This document shows, in pieces, positions 1 through 7,837 of a stretch of DNA of 32,143 nucleotides. The position numbers and the translations under genes are program-made. The notes under the pieces are model-generated. The model did no database searches. It was not told the origin of the DNA and worked only from the letters and a program-made list of their open reading frames with translations. This DNA is from CAZHZT01 sp964537285. Lineage in GTDB: Bacteria; Bacteroidota; Bacteroidia; Chitinophagales; Saprospiraceae. The DNA lies in contig CAZHZT010000064.1 of the NCBI GenBank assembly GCA_964537285.1, forward strand, positions 1 through 32,143, written 5' to 3'. Position 1 is the first letter of the stretch. Every line of letters begins with the position of its first letter.

Positions 1-7
1 ACTTATT

Positions 8-289
8 TTATTGGAAACCCGACAGCATTAACCGCGACAGCGGTTTTAGTTCAACATTAATATCATCGAAAAAACCATCAATTTTTACAACTACCCCGGG
101 ATCAATGGTTAAGGTCACTCCGGGTTGAACGGTTACTGTGCTGGTTACTACATAAGGACTCCCCGCCAGGTCCCAGGTAGTATTAGAGTTGATTATCCCA
201 CTTACAAATGTTTGGGAGTAAGCAGGTTGTAAAAAAAAGAATAAAACAAATAAGAATAGAAAGGAAGAATAGACTTTTTTCATTTCCAT
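8..289 (-). CDS. Short secreted protein, probable N-terminal fragment of a surface repeat protein
   Basis: The product begins MEMKKVYSSFLFLF and has a clear signal peptide ending near PAYSQ. The mature part contains NTTWDLAGSPYVVTSTVTV followed by a GVTLTIDPGVVVKIDG segment, the kind of sequence that opens large secreted beta-helix or adhesin-like proteins of Bacteroidota. It then stops after only about 93 residues, and the last 20 residues no longer look like that fold. I therefore read it as the surviving 5' end of a broken gene, or a gene with a frameshift near the window edge. The frame is open further upstream to 349, but the Met-Glu-Met-Lys-Lys start gives a normal signal peptide. No function can be assigned. 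Confidence 0.45.
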   Translation of the reverse strand: MEMKKVYSSFLFLFVLFFFLQPAYSQTFVSGIINSNTTWDLAGSPYVVTSTVTVQPGVTLTIDPGVVVKIDGFFDDINVELKPLSRLMLSGFQ

Positions 290-529
290 GTATTTAAAGG
301 ATGTTAAGTAAGTAATGTGTATGTTTGGGGGCTTTTCAGAAAAGAACATTCGTTAACTATGGTCACTAGTGCTTGGTTCCAAGGTCATCTCGGAACCTTT
401 ATTCCCTCCTCCAACGCTTAATCCTATTGATGTATGTGCTTTGATTTACTTAGGACAAAGTTCTGAAATACCCACTGTGTTCATAACAAAATTATTAAAA
501 AAAATGAATTCGGTTGCTTTTTGTCAAAG

Positions 530-603
530 TTTTCCACACCATGTGGAAAACTTGTTAATTTCAGCCAGAAAAGTCTTTTAAATTTGTAACTTGATGTGGA
601 TAA
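530..603. promoter_or_regulatory. DnaA-box cluster upstream of dnaN
   Basis: Three 9-mers related to the DnaA box lie within 74 bp. TTTTCCACA at 530-538 and its inverted copy TGTGGAAAA at 542-550 form a palindrome around a 3-bp spacer, and a perfect TGTGGATAA lies at 595-603. They sit 34-107 bp ahead of dnaN, between a minus-strand and a plus-strand gene, in AT-rich DNA. The rest of the 350-636 gap holds a short GGTTCC/GGAACC inverted repeat and A-runs but no gene. This could be a DnaA-regulated dnaN promoter or part of a replication origin; the sequence does not decide. Confidence 0.5.
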
Positions 604-636
604 GTATTAAGTAAAAGGGTATAAAATACAGCCGTT

Positions 637-1752
637 ATGAAATTCGATGTTTCTTCCGCCAACTTGCTCAAACATCTTCAAATTGCCAACGGAGCAATCG
701 GTTCCAACCCCGTATTGCCCATCCTCGAAGATTTCTTGTTTACCATTTCTGAAAATAAACTGCTCATCGCTGCAACAGATCTGGAAACCTCAATAACTAC
801 TTCCCTTGATGTGATTGCCGACGGGGAGGGAAGCATTGCCGTGCCTGCCAAAATACTACTCGAAACGCTTAAGGCCCTTCCAGAGCAACCAATCACCTTT
901 TCTTTCGATGAAGAAACCTTCAATATCCAGATTACATCGAATTATGGAAAATACCGACTGGCTGGCGAAAATGGCCAGGACTTCCCGGCTATTCCATCCC
1001 CTGATGAGGTAGATGACCTGAAACTGGATACCGGAGTCATTGGACAAGCCATCGGAAGAACCTTGTTCGCAGCCAGTAATGATGAACTCCGCCCTGCCAT
1101 GACCGGCGTCTACTTCAAAGTCGATTTCACTAAATTAACCATGGTCGCTACCGATGCTCATAAATTGGTAAAATACACCTTCAATGGCCTGGAAACGGAA
1201 GTATCCACATCCTTTATTGTTCCAAAGAAAGCATTACAACTCTTAAAAGGCGCATTACCACAAAACGAAGAACTCTCTCTTGCTTTCAATAAAGCAAATG
1301 CCTTTTTCACCTTTGGCTCCATTAAGATGGTTTGCCGATTGATCGATGCACGCTACCCGGATTATAATGCCGTAATACCTGTTGACAATCCAAACCTGCT
1401 GGGAGTTGTGCGCAAAGATTTCCAAAACTCCCTCAAGCGTATAGCTATATATGCCAACAAAACGACGAACCAGGTTATCCTAAATATTCAGGATGGCAGC
1501 CTTACCATCTCTGCTCAGGATCTCGACTTCTCCAATGAGGCCACCGAACAACTTCCTTGCAGCTACGACGGTGATCCGCTAACGATTGGTTTCAATGCAA
1601 AATTCCTTATTGAAATGCTCAACGTTCTTGAATCAGATGAGGTGAAAATCGAGCTTTCTTCTCCGACACGAGCGGGAATTTTACTGCCCTCAGAAGAAAC
1701 AGAAGGGGAAGAGATTCTTATGTTGGTGATGCCTGTAATGTTAAGTAATTAA
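637..1752 (+). CDS. dnaN: DNA polymerase III beta subunit (sliding clamp)
   Basis: The 371-residue product has normal length for the bacterial beta clamp, the ring that tethers DNA polymerase III to DNA and recruits other replication and repair factors. Recognisable features are the N-terminal MKFDVSSANLLKHL, the first-domain ATDLETSI segment, the second-domain RPAMTGVYF with ATDAHKLV, and the C-terminal LVMPVMLSN tail, which closely matches the MPMR-type end of clamps. The three clamp domains fall at roughly residues 1-120, 125-245 and 250-371. The start codon follows a DnaA-box cluster directly, so autoregulation by DnaA is possible. It is followed by repeat-rich DNA and nadD on the same strand. 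Confidence 0.97.
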   Translation: MKFDVSSANLLKHLQIANGAIGSNPVLPILEDFLFTISENKLLIAATDLETSITTSLDVIADGEGSIAVPAKILLETLKALPEQPITFSFDEETFNIQITSNYGKYRLAGENGQDFPAIPSPDEVDDLKLDTGVIGQAIGRTLFAASNDELRPAMTGVYFKVDFTKLTMVATDAHKLVKYTFNGLETEVSTSFIVPKKALQLLKGALPQNEELSLAFNKANAFFTFGSIKMVCRLIDARYPDYNAVIPVDNPNLLGVVRKDFQNSLKRIAIYANKTTNQVILNIQDGSLTISAQDLDFSNEATEQLPCSYDGDPLTIGFNAKFLIEMLNVLESDEVKIELSSPTRAGILLPSEETEGEEILMLVMPVMLSN

Positions 1753-1760
1753 CCCAAGTT

Positions 1761-1857
1761 ACGGTAAAAGGGGAAAGGGTTAACGGGGACGAAAAGAAGC
1801 TTGGTTTTCCTGTTAACCACTCGCCATTAACCGTTAACCCTTAACTGTTTACCGCTA
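1761..1857. repeat. Degenerate GTTAACC/CCGTTAA repeat spacer
   Basis: The dnaN-nadD spacer is built of variants of CCGTTAA and its complement (GGTTAACGG, CATTAACCG, TTAACCCTTAACTG). It forms a loose inverted repeat with GGTAAAAGG at the left and TGTTTACCG at the right. The same motif recurs at 12109-12140 and, more diverged, at 24489-24519. The right edge directly abuts the nadD start codon. Confidence 0.6.
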
Positions 1858-1858
1858 A

Positions 1859-2452
1859 ATGTCTGAAGGCACTTCCAAAAAAATAGGTCTCTTCTTCGGC
1901 TCTTTCAACCCGATCCATGTCGGCCATTTAATTATTGCTAATTTTATGGCTACACAAACCGATCTTCATCAAGTCTGGCTAGTTGTTTCGCCACACAACC
2001 CCTTAAAAAAGAAAACCAGCCTGGCTCCTGATTATGATCGCCTTCATTGGGTGAATGTTTCGGTAGAAGACAATCCTCATCTTAAAGCAAGCAATATTGA
2101 ATTTGGCTTGCCCCAACCCTCCTATACCGTCTATACGCTTGCGCATTTAAAAGATAAACATCCGGATTATGATTTCGCGCTCATCATGGGAGGCGACAAC
2201 CTTGCCAGCCTTAAGAAATGGAAGAATTATGAAGTCATTCTGGAAAATTACTTTATCTACGTTTACCAAAGGCCCAATTATCCTGTCGGTGATCTGGCCG
2301 GGCACCCTGCCGTCAACTTCTTTGAGGCCCCAATGATGAATATTTCCTCCAGTTATATCAGAAATTGCATCAAACACGGGCACTCCGTCCGCTATCTTGT
2401 AACGGAAAAAGTGTATGAGGAACTGGAAAAAAGCAGAGTGTATCGTTGGTGA
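1859..2452 (+). CDS. nadD: Nicotinate-nucleotide adenylyltransferase
   Basis: This enzyme transfers AMP from ATP to nicotinate mononucleotide, making deamido-NAD in NAD biosynthesis. The nucleotidyltransferase signature GSFNPIHVGH lies at residues 14-23 with both catalytic histidines, and the second nucleotide-binding motif ISSSYIRN at about 162-169. A MGGDN segment in the middle is typical of NadD rather than of pantetheine-phosphate adenylyltransferase. The length of 197 residues is normal. It shares the strand with dnaN but is separated from it by repeat DNA, so co-transcription is only possible, not shown. Confidence 0.94.
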   Translation: MSEGTSKKIGLFFGSFNPIHVGHLIIANFMATQTDLHQVWLVVSPHNPLKKKTSLAPDYDRLHWVNVSVEDNPHLKASNIEFGLPQPSYTVYTLAHLKDKHPDYDFALIMGGDNLASLKKWKNYEVILENYFIYVYQRPNYPVGDLAGHPAVNFFEAPMMNISSSYIRNCIKHGHSVRYLVTEKVYEELEKSRVYRW

Positions 2453-2499
2453 CATTCTTCATGCTCCCTTCACATCTACAAACAATATTGCATAAGCTG

Positions 2500-2527
2500 T
2501 TGTAGTTTTATTAATCCACTATCTTTG
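2500..2527 (+). promoter_or_regulatory. Putative Bacteroidota-type promoter for porZ
   Basis: A TATCTTTG -7 box at 2520-2527 matches the TAnnTTTG consensus. A TTG -33 element at 2500-2502 precedes it by 17 bp. The predicted start lies about 20 bp ahead of the porZ ATG. Confidence 0.6.
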
Positions 2528-2550
2528 CGGATATAAACTATATTTGACTT

Positions 2551-4854
2551 ATGAAAAAGCAGTTCATTACTCTGCTATCAGCATTTTTACTGTTCTCTTC
2601 TGGCTTCGCTCAAAACGACCTTCGCATCGGCCAGTGGCGGGAACACCTCACGTTCAGAAGCGGAATATACATTACTCAAAGCCCGGATGAGGTTTTTTAC
2701 TCTAACGGTCTGGCGGTATTATCTATTAATAAAACGGACTACAGCACCAAAGTATATTCTAAAATAAACAGTCTCTCCGATGTAGGTGTAAGTGTACTTC
2801 GATATCAAGCCCCTCTGGACATCCTCGTCGTGGCCTATAAAAACAGCAATATAGATTTACTGACCCCTTCCGGAGTAGTAAACCTGCCTTTTATAAAACT
2901 CTTTGATGATCCTGGAGATAAAACCATCAATGACATCTTCCTTGATGGAAATGCTGCCTTCTTTTCTTGCGGGTTTGGAATTGTAAAACTAAACCTGGAG
3001 CGGGAAGAGTTTGAATTTACTACATTCACTGGCTTTCTGCCAGTGCTGTCTATGACTAGATGGCAAAATCAATACTATGCCCTTACCGAAGAAGGCGTGT
3101 ATGCTGTACCTGTTAATAGCAATAACTTAGCTGATTTTAGTAATTGGAAACGCCTGGGCGCTAATGATGGGTTTCCCGAAGATTACCAGGCTAGTGCCAT
3201 GGCTCCATTCAACGATGTGCTGTATCTGGGCATCAATGATTCCCTGTTCAGATACGATGGCAAGGAACGCTCTTTTGTTTTCAGAAGAGATACATCAAAG
3301 ATACGTTACCTGACCGCCGAAGGAGAACATCTCATTATGGGCCTGAACCGCCCCAGTTTGAAAGATCAAGTGCTTCGCTTTGACGCAACCGACGCTCACC
3401 AAACCTATAACGACCGATGTGTAGATACGACTCTTTATGCCATTGAGGATGAACAAAACAGATTATGGATCGCAGATAACTTCAGTGGTTATCGGATAAA
3501 TTTCAACCCTGAAGACCCCTGCGCGGTGATAGAACTCAATACGCCACACACAACAGAAATATATAGCATGACCGTCACCCCGGAAGGAGACGTCTGGGTC
3601 GCTTCAGGATCTATTGAATCCAATCAGAATTATACGTTTTCAGCTTTGGGCTTCTATGGGAGAATAAATGGCGAGTGGTCCATTTACAACCCGTTTACCG
3701 TGCCTGAGCTGCTGCCTCTCCGGGATTTCCTGGATGTAGAAGTGCATCCCCTTACCGGAACGATCTATTCGTCATCTTTTCTCGATGGCCTCGTAGAATT
3801 CAGTGAAAATGGCTTCGTCATTTACGACGATTCGAATTCAGGCCTCACCAATGCAGTTGGGGATAGTGAACGAACTCGGGTAGGAGGGATTGCCTTTGAT
3901 CAGGAAAACAACCTCTGGATGTGCAATCATGTAGCTAACAGGCCCATTGCAGTCTATACTAATGAAGGGGAATGGCAAAAGTTTGACGCCCCGACTTCTT
4001 CTACTCGCTACCTCGATGTCATGGTTGATCAAAATAATTACAAATGGTTTGCGATAGCCAGTAGCACCTCTGAACCCTTAGTCGTGCTCGATACAGGCGA
4101 AGATCTGGCCAATACGGATGATGACAGAACTCGCGTAATCACGACCACAAATAGTGAACTTCCGGTAGGAAGGGTCACTAGCATGGCTACAGATCTTGAT
4201 GGAAATGTATGGATAGGAACCACCGAAGGAGTCGTTGCTTTTGAATGTGGTGCGAATGTATTTGATGCCAGTTGCCGGGGGGTTCGCCGAATTGTAGAAC
4301 AGGATGGCTTCAATGCTTTTCTTCTGGAAACAGAAACGGTTACCGCAATCGCCATTGATGGAGCTAATAGAAAATGGTTCGGAACCCAAAACGGGGTGTT
4401 CGTCCAATCTCCTGACGGAGAAGAGCAAATCGCCTTTTTTGATACCGAGAACAGCCCATTAATCGACAATGTAATCATTGATATAGATATTGATCCGAGA
4501 ACGGGCGAAGTATACATAGGGACAGCTAGCGGTTTAGTATCCTTTATGAGCGATGCTACTGAAGGAGGCATTGTAAACAACTCCAAACCTGTCGTTTACC
4601 CTAATCCTGTAGAACCAGATTACGACGGGTTAATTGCTATCAAAGGGCTGGCCAGAGATGCCAACATAAAGATAACCGATATCAACGGAAAGCTGGTTTA
4701 CGAAACAACTGCACTCGGGGGCCAGGCAACCTGGAATGGCCGTGACTATACCGGTCGAAAGGCACAATCTGGTGTTTATCTGGTGTTTAGTACCAACACC
4801 CGAAATATCGAAAACCCCGATGCTGTTGTAGCAAAAATCATATTTCTTAACTAA
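2551..4854 (+). CDS. porZ: Type IX secretion system protein PorZ
   Basis: PorZ is an outer-surface component of the T9SS attachment complex; in Porphyromonas gingivalis it delivers anionic LPS to the sortase PorU, which fixes it to secreted cargo. The 767-residue product is close to the known length of about 776. A signal peptide ends at about residue 20 (GFAQN). The N-terminal region (IGQWREHLTF, then GLAVLSINK and SKINSLSDVGVS) matches the PorZ propeller domain. Two-component-type propeller repeats such as VWIGTTEGVVAF and KWFGTQNGVFV fill the middle. The last 85 residues (VVYPNPVEP to AKIIFLN) form a type A T9SS sorting domain. The neighbouring convergent gene encodes an O-antigen-ligase-like protein. 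An ordinary T9SS-secreted propeller protein is the alternative. Confidence 0.85.
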   Translation: MKKQFITLLSAFLLFSSGFAQNDLRIGQWREHLTFRSGIYITQSPDEVFYSNGLAVLSINKTDYSTKVYSKINSLSDVGVSVLRYQAPLDILVVAYKNSNIDLLTPSGVVNLPFIKLFDDPGDKTINDIFLDGNAAFFSCGFGIVKLNLEREEFEFTTFTGFLPVLSMTRWQNQYYALTEEGVYAVPVNSNNLADFSNWKRLGANDGFPEDYQASAMAPFNDVLYLGINDSLFRYDGKERSFVFRRDTSKIRYLTAEGEHLIMGLNRPSLKDQVLRFDATDAHQTYNDRCVDTTLYAIEDEQNRLWIADNFSGYRINFNPEDPCAVIELNTPHTTEIYSMTVTPEGDVWVASGSIESNQNYTFSALGFYGRINGEWSIYNPFTVPELLPLRDFLDVEVHPLTGTIYSSSFLDGLVEFSENGFVIYDDSNSGLTNAVGDSERTRVGGIAFDQENNLWMCNHVANRPIAVYTNEGEWQKFDAPTSSTRYLDVMVDQNNYKWFAIASSTSEPLVVLDTGEDLANTDDDRTRVITTTNSELPVGRVTSMATDLDGNVWIGTTEGVVAFECGANVFDASCRGVRRIVEQDGFNAFLLETETVTAIAIDGANRKWFGTQNGVFVQSPDGEEQIAFFDTENSPLIDNVIIDIDIDPRTGEVYIGTASGLVSFMSDATEGGIVNNSKPVVYPNPVEPDYDGLIAIKGLARDANIKITDINGKLVYETTALGGQATWNGRDYTGRKAQSGVYLVFSTNTRNIENPDAVVAKIIFLN

Positions 4855-4958
4855 CCACAATTCCGTGTAGAAACAAAGAGGGAGTCCGAAAGGGCAATTT
4901 TGCTTCGCAAAATTGCCCTTTCGGACTCCCTCTTTGTTTCTACACGGAATTGTGGTTA
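4852..4958. repeat. Long perfect palindrome with 52-bp arms (family D)
   Basis: Arms 4852-4903 and 4907-4958 are exact reverse complements with only TTC between them. The left arm begins at the porZ stop codon, and the palindrome fills the spacer between convergent porZ and the ligase-like gene. It could act as a bidirectional terminator, but a 52-bp perfect stem is far longer than termination requires. The inner 19 bp (TCCGAAAGGGCAATTTTGC) recur in the palindrome at 24407-24489. Confidence 0.95.
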
Positions 4959-4967
4959 AAAAAAACG

Positions 4968-6272
4968 TTAATTTTTCACTCCTCCTCTTCCTTTCAGGTA
5001 ATTCATAATCAACAGCACAAAATATATGTAGAACGCTGTGCCTACCGCATTTTCAATAGTGTTTTCCATCATAAAAGAAGTGAACACAAGCAAGTGAAAA
5101 GCTGCAAAGAGCGGATCTAAATAGTTACGATGGGAAAGCAACGGATAGAAAAAGGCAATTAAAAAACTGATTAAACCGACTATCCCCGTCCCGGCACAAA
5201 CGGAAAGCAACTGATTGTGAGGCATTTTGGCTTCTTCAATATTGGGATGCTTTTCCGCATAAACAGCCTTAACGGCTTGTTTTAAATCGCCTGCACCAAC
5301 TCCAATCAGCGCGTTCTCCTTAGCAATAGACCAGCCTGTTTGTAATGAAATAAGGCGCTCCGCATCGGAATAATCTTTTCCTTTTCCTTGAAAATACATG
5401 CTAATGTCATACTTGGCATAGTGCAATCTGTTGCGAAAACTTGGTATGAACTGATAGGCTCCAATCGGTAATAAAAACAGCGCGACTAAAATAACACTTA
5501 CCAACCAAATTTTTTCCAGCCTTACCGCATAGGTTACTCCCATGAAGGCTAAACCAAGATAAAGAGTCAATAAACCACTCCTAACTGAAAGCACGTGCGT
5601 AAAGAATACAAGAAAGACTGTTATTATGCTTAAAAGGACTTTTAATCGAGGTATCTTTATAGGTGGATTTTCGAGAAGCATATAAATACAGGCCAGAATA
5701 GAGAAGGCCAGCATTAAGCTATATCTAATATGGCTGATTGGTGTGGGCACAGGTATTCCCCTTCTTAACCCCTGATTAATAGCGTCCATATTAATCAGAT
5801 AATTGACGCCTACCTGAAAAGTGCTGAACAATACCACCATGACGAAAGTCGCCAGAAGTATGAAAAACGACCTCCGACTGAAAGCTTCAAAACTAAAAAA
5901 GGCAAAGGGAAGAATTAAAAACGGTAGCTTTATGCGCAACCTTTCCAGCAGATACCCCTGATCATTGGAGTAAATACCCGAAGCCAGGACAATAAAAAAA
6001 TATAAGGTAAGAACCGCAAAGCTAGGAACGGAAACAAACTTTTTGAGGTTATTAAACAAATTTGGGTTTAACCTCAATTGCCACTTACCAGACATGGGTT
6101 TTACCTCAAAGAGTGCAATCGCTAACCAGGCAATCATACATATGGTAAGTGCAAACCTGGAGTATACTAAAGCAAAAGAATACACTAGCCCTACGAAAAG
6201 AACTAAATCATTTCGCCTTAGAGAGCTTATGTATTGGTATGTTTTTTTACCCCAGTTCACTGCGTAACTCAA
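4968..6272 (-). CDS. O-antigen ligase / polymerase family membrane protein
   Basis: This 434-residue integral membrane protein has about 10-12 hydrophobic segments (for example LVLFVGLVYSFALVYSRFAL and VLFSTFQVGVNYLI). A long polar loop with YFQGKGKDYSDAERLISLQ leads to the IGVGAGDLK and PHNQLLSVCAGTGIVGLI motifs (His near residue 351), the hallmark of the Wzy_C/WaaL family. Such proteins join or polymerise undecaprenyl-linked sugar chains on the periplasmic side of the inner membrane. No other glycan gene is adjacent, so ligase cannot be separated from polymerase. The frame opens with TTG at 6272 or GTG at 6260; there is no nearby ATG before the first membrane segment, so the start is uncertain. 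PorZ next door makes a role in LPS for T9SS anchoring attractive but unproven. Confidence 0.82.
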   Translation of the reverse strand: MSYAVNWGKKTYQYISSLRRNDLVLFVGLVYSFALVYSRFALTICMIAWLAIALFEVKPMSGKWQLRLNPNLFNNLKKFVSVPSFAVLTLYFFIVLASGIYSNDQGYLLERLRIKLPFLILPFAFFSFEAFSRRSFFILLATFVMVVLFSTFQVGVNYLINMDAINQGLRRGIPVPTPISHIRYSLMLAFSILACIYMLLENPPIKIPRLKVLLSIITVFLVFFTHVLSVRSGLLTLYLGLAFMGVTYAVRLEKIWLVSVILVALFLLPIGAYQFIPSFRNRLHYAKYDISMYFQGKGKDYSDAERLISLQTGWSIAKENALIGVGAGDLKQAVKAVYAEKHPNIEEAKMPHNQLLSVCAGTGIVGLISFLIAFFYPLLSHRNYLDPLFAAFHLLVFTSFMMENTIENAVGTAFYIYFVLLIMNYLKGRGGVKN

Positions 6273-6324
6273 TTTTGTGAGAGCTTTATCTTAAAAACGA
6301 ATGGCTAAGGGGCATATTGTTTTA

Positions 6325-6433
6325 GTTCTTTGACATAAATTGTGGAAAATGGAACTTCAAAATGATAAGCCTTTCAGCCACAAGGGCATTCAAGGGTTGT
6401 CATTTTGAAGTTCCAAACAATTTGTCAAAGAAC
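6325..6433. repeat. Family A palindromic element, copy 1
   Basis: A 109-bp imperfect inverted repeat begins GTTCTTTGACA and ends TGTCAAAGAAC. The inner stem GGAACTTCAAAATGA pairs with TCATTTTGAAGTTCC around a loop containing CTTTCAGCCACAAG and CATTCAAGG. Copies lie at 13531-13640 and 25616-25719. This copy sits in the divergent gap between the ligase-like gene and pheS, upstream of the pheS promoter. Confidence 0.9.
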
Positions 6434-6482
6434 GATTGTTTTTAAAAAACAGACTTTATTCTTAAATAGGCTTATATATATC

Positions 6483-6511
6483 TTGTTTTAAGAGACAAAA
6501 TTTTACTTTTG
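6483..6511 (+). promoter_or_regulatory. Putative Bacteroidota-type promoter for pheS
   Basis: TACTTTTG at 6504-6511 fits TAnnTTTG exactly. TTG at 6483-6485 is 18 bp upstream. The predicted transcript leader is about 20 nt. Confidence 0.55.
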
Positions 6512-6539
6512 TTGTTCAACAATTTAAATCGAATCCACT

Positions 6540-7574
6540 ATGTCAGAAGATATTTTCAAAAAGGTTCATGATCTGATCGAAGAGGTTAAAGCCGCTAGCC
6601 CTAAGGAAAGTGATGCTTTGGAAGCTTTTAGAATACGGTTTTTAGGCGCTAAGAACATTGTAAAACCTATTTTTGGTGAAATTCGAAATATTGCTAACGA
6701 TCGGAAAAAGGAGTTCGGCCAACTTATCAACTCCCTGAAACAGCAGGCAGAAGAAAAGTATCAAGAACTCAAAGAAAACATAGAACAGGAAAACCAAAGA
6801 GCGGATGCCGGAAAACTGGATTTAACGGCTCCTGGCGAACCACTCTTTGTTGGCAGCTTGCATCCTGTAACGATCACATTGAATAGAATTGTGGATATTT
6901 TTTCGCACATTGGCTTCGTTGTTGCTGAAGACCGGGAAATAGAGGATGACTGGCACAACTTCTCAGCCATGAATACTCCAGAAGATCACCCCGCCAGGGA
7001 TATGCAAGATACTTATTATCTTAAAGATAGTACGACGATGCTCCTCAGAACGCATACTTCTTCTGTCCAATCCCGAGTAATGATGCAACAAAAGCCGCCT
7101 ATACGAATCGTTGCTCCGGGGAGAGTATACCGAAATGAGACCATCTCAGCTCGTTCGCATTGCCAGTTTCATCAGGTCGAAGGGCTGTACATTGACGAAG
7201 GTGTTTCTTTTGCGGATATGAAGCAGGCACTCTACTATTTTGCACAGGAAATGTATGGCAAAGGAACCAAGATCCGCTTACGCCCGTCTTATTTTCCTTT
7301 TACTGAACCTAGCGCCGAGATGGATGTTTCTTGCTTTATCTGCAACGCAGAAGGCTGTAACGTATGTAAATATACAGGCTGGGTAGAAATATTGGGCTGC
7401 GGCATGGTTGATCCGGCTGTTCTGGAAAACTGTGGAATAGACAGCCGCCGCTATACAGGCTTTGCTTTTGGCATGGGAATCGAACGCCAGGCAATGCAAC
7501 TCTACAGAATAAATGATATCCGCCTGCTATTTGAAAATGATATTCGATTTCTAAAACAATTTAGAGCGGTATAA
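6540..7574 (+). CDS. pheS: Phenylalanine--tRNA ligase alpha subunit
   Basis: This is the catalytic class II subunit that charges tRNA-Phe together with PheT, which is not in this window. The first 85 residues form the N-terminal coiled coil. The catalytic core shows motif 2 (RNETISARSHCQFHQVEGL, about residues 198-216), FPFTEPSAEMDVS (252-264) and motif 3 (FAFGMGIERQAMQLYRINDIR, from 308). Its length of 344 is normal. Between FTEPSAE and the GWVEILGCGMV strand lies a Cys cluster C265-x2-C268-x4-C273-x2-C276 that looks like a zinc knuckle. pheT is not adjacent, and hisS follows after a repeat-filled spacer. Confidence 0.97.
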   Translation: MSEDIFKKVHDLIEEVKAASPKESDALEAFRIRFLGAKNIVKPIFGEIRNIANDRKKEFGQLINSLKQQAEEKYQELKENIEQENQRADAGKLDLTAPGEPLFVGSLHPVTITLNRIVDIFSHIGFVVAEDREIEDDWHNFSAMNTPEDHPARDMQDTYYLKDSTTMLLRTHTSSVQSRVMMQQKPPIRIVAPGRVYRNETISARSHCQFHQVEGLYIDEGVSFADMKQALYYFAQEMYGKGTKIRLRPSYFPFTEPSAEMDVSCFICNAEGCNVCKYTGWVEILGCGMVDPAVLENCGIDSRRYTGFAFGMGIERQAMQLYRINDIRLLFENDIRFLKQFRAV

Positions 7575-7579
7575 AAAAT

Positions 7580-7702
7580 ATGAGCTATCCCGAATTTCAA
7601 GGGACTTCTTGTAGATGATAGATGCTGTAACTCGATACTTTAGGACCGGCCTTATTCAATTTAGCTTTTTGAAAGGCTAGCAGCCGTTAAGAATTGAATA
7701 CA
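7580..7702. repeat. Family C composite repeat, copy 1
   Basis: Immediately after pheS lies a decayed ATGAGCTATCCCGAATTT hairpin followed by TAGATGCTG. Then comes a 51-bp block (7640-7690) identical to 32057-32107, ending in AGCAGCCGTTAA. Inside the block AGCTTT-TTGA-AAGGCT can form a small hairpin, and TATTCAATT pairs with AATTGAATA across it, so the copy can fold as a two-level stem. It has no coding potential. Confidence 0.85.
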
Positions 7703-7784
7703 GTCTTGATTTTTTGCTACTTTTTTATCAAAAAAAGCAGATAGATCCTTGATTAACAACACCTTGAAAGTGTTTTACAGAATA

Positions 7785-7814
7785 TGAGTCATTCCGAAAA
7801 TTCGGAATGACTCA
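7785..7814. repeat. Family B hairpin, copy 1
   Basis: TGAGTCATTCCGAA (7785-7798) and its exact complement at 7801-7814 are separated by AA. It lies 23 bp ahead of hisS. Compared with the other copies, both arms carry ATTCC instead of ATCCC, a matched change that keeps the stem intact. Confidence 0.85.
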
Positions 7815-7837
7815 CATTTACCTTTAACCTCCTATTT

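Noticed and set aside
369..581. 70-residue reading frame upstream of dnaN
   Set aside because: It shows no protein-like pattern, covers two DnaA boxes, and looks like a random opening in a regulatory gap.
1761..1857. CRISPR-like array from the repeated GTTAACC units
   Set aside because: Units are 7-8 bp, degenerate and without spacers of constant length, and no cas gene is near.
4038..4586. 182-residue frame antisense to porZ
   Set aside because: The sense strand encodes the propeller repeats of PorZ; the antisense product is Ser/Thr/Pro-rich with no domain.
4852..4958. Reading the long palindromes only as transcription terminators
   Set aside because: Arms up to 52 bp, positions between divergent genes, and a shared core in two of them go beyond terminator needs; termination may still be a side effect.
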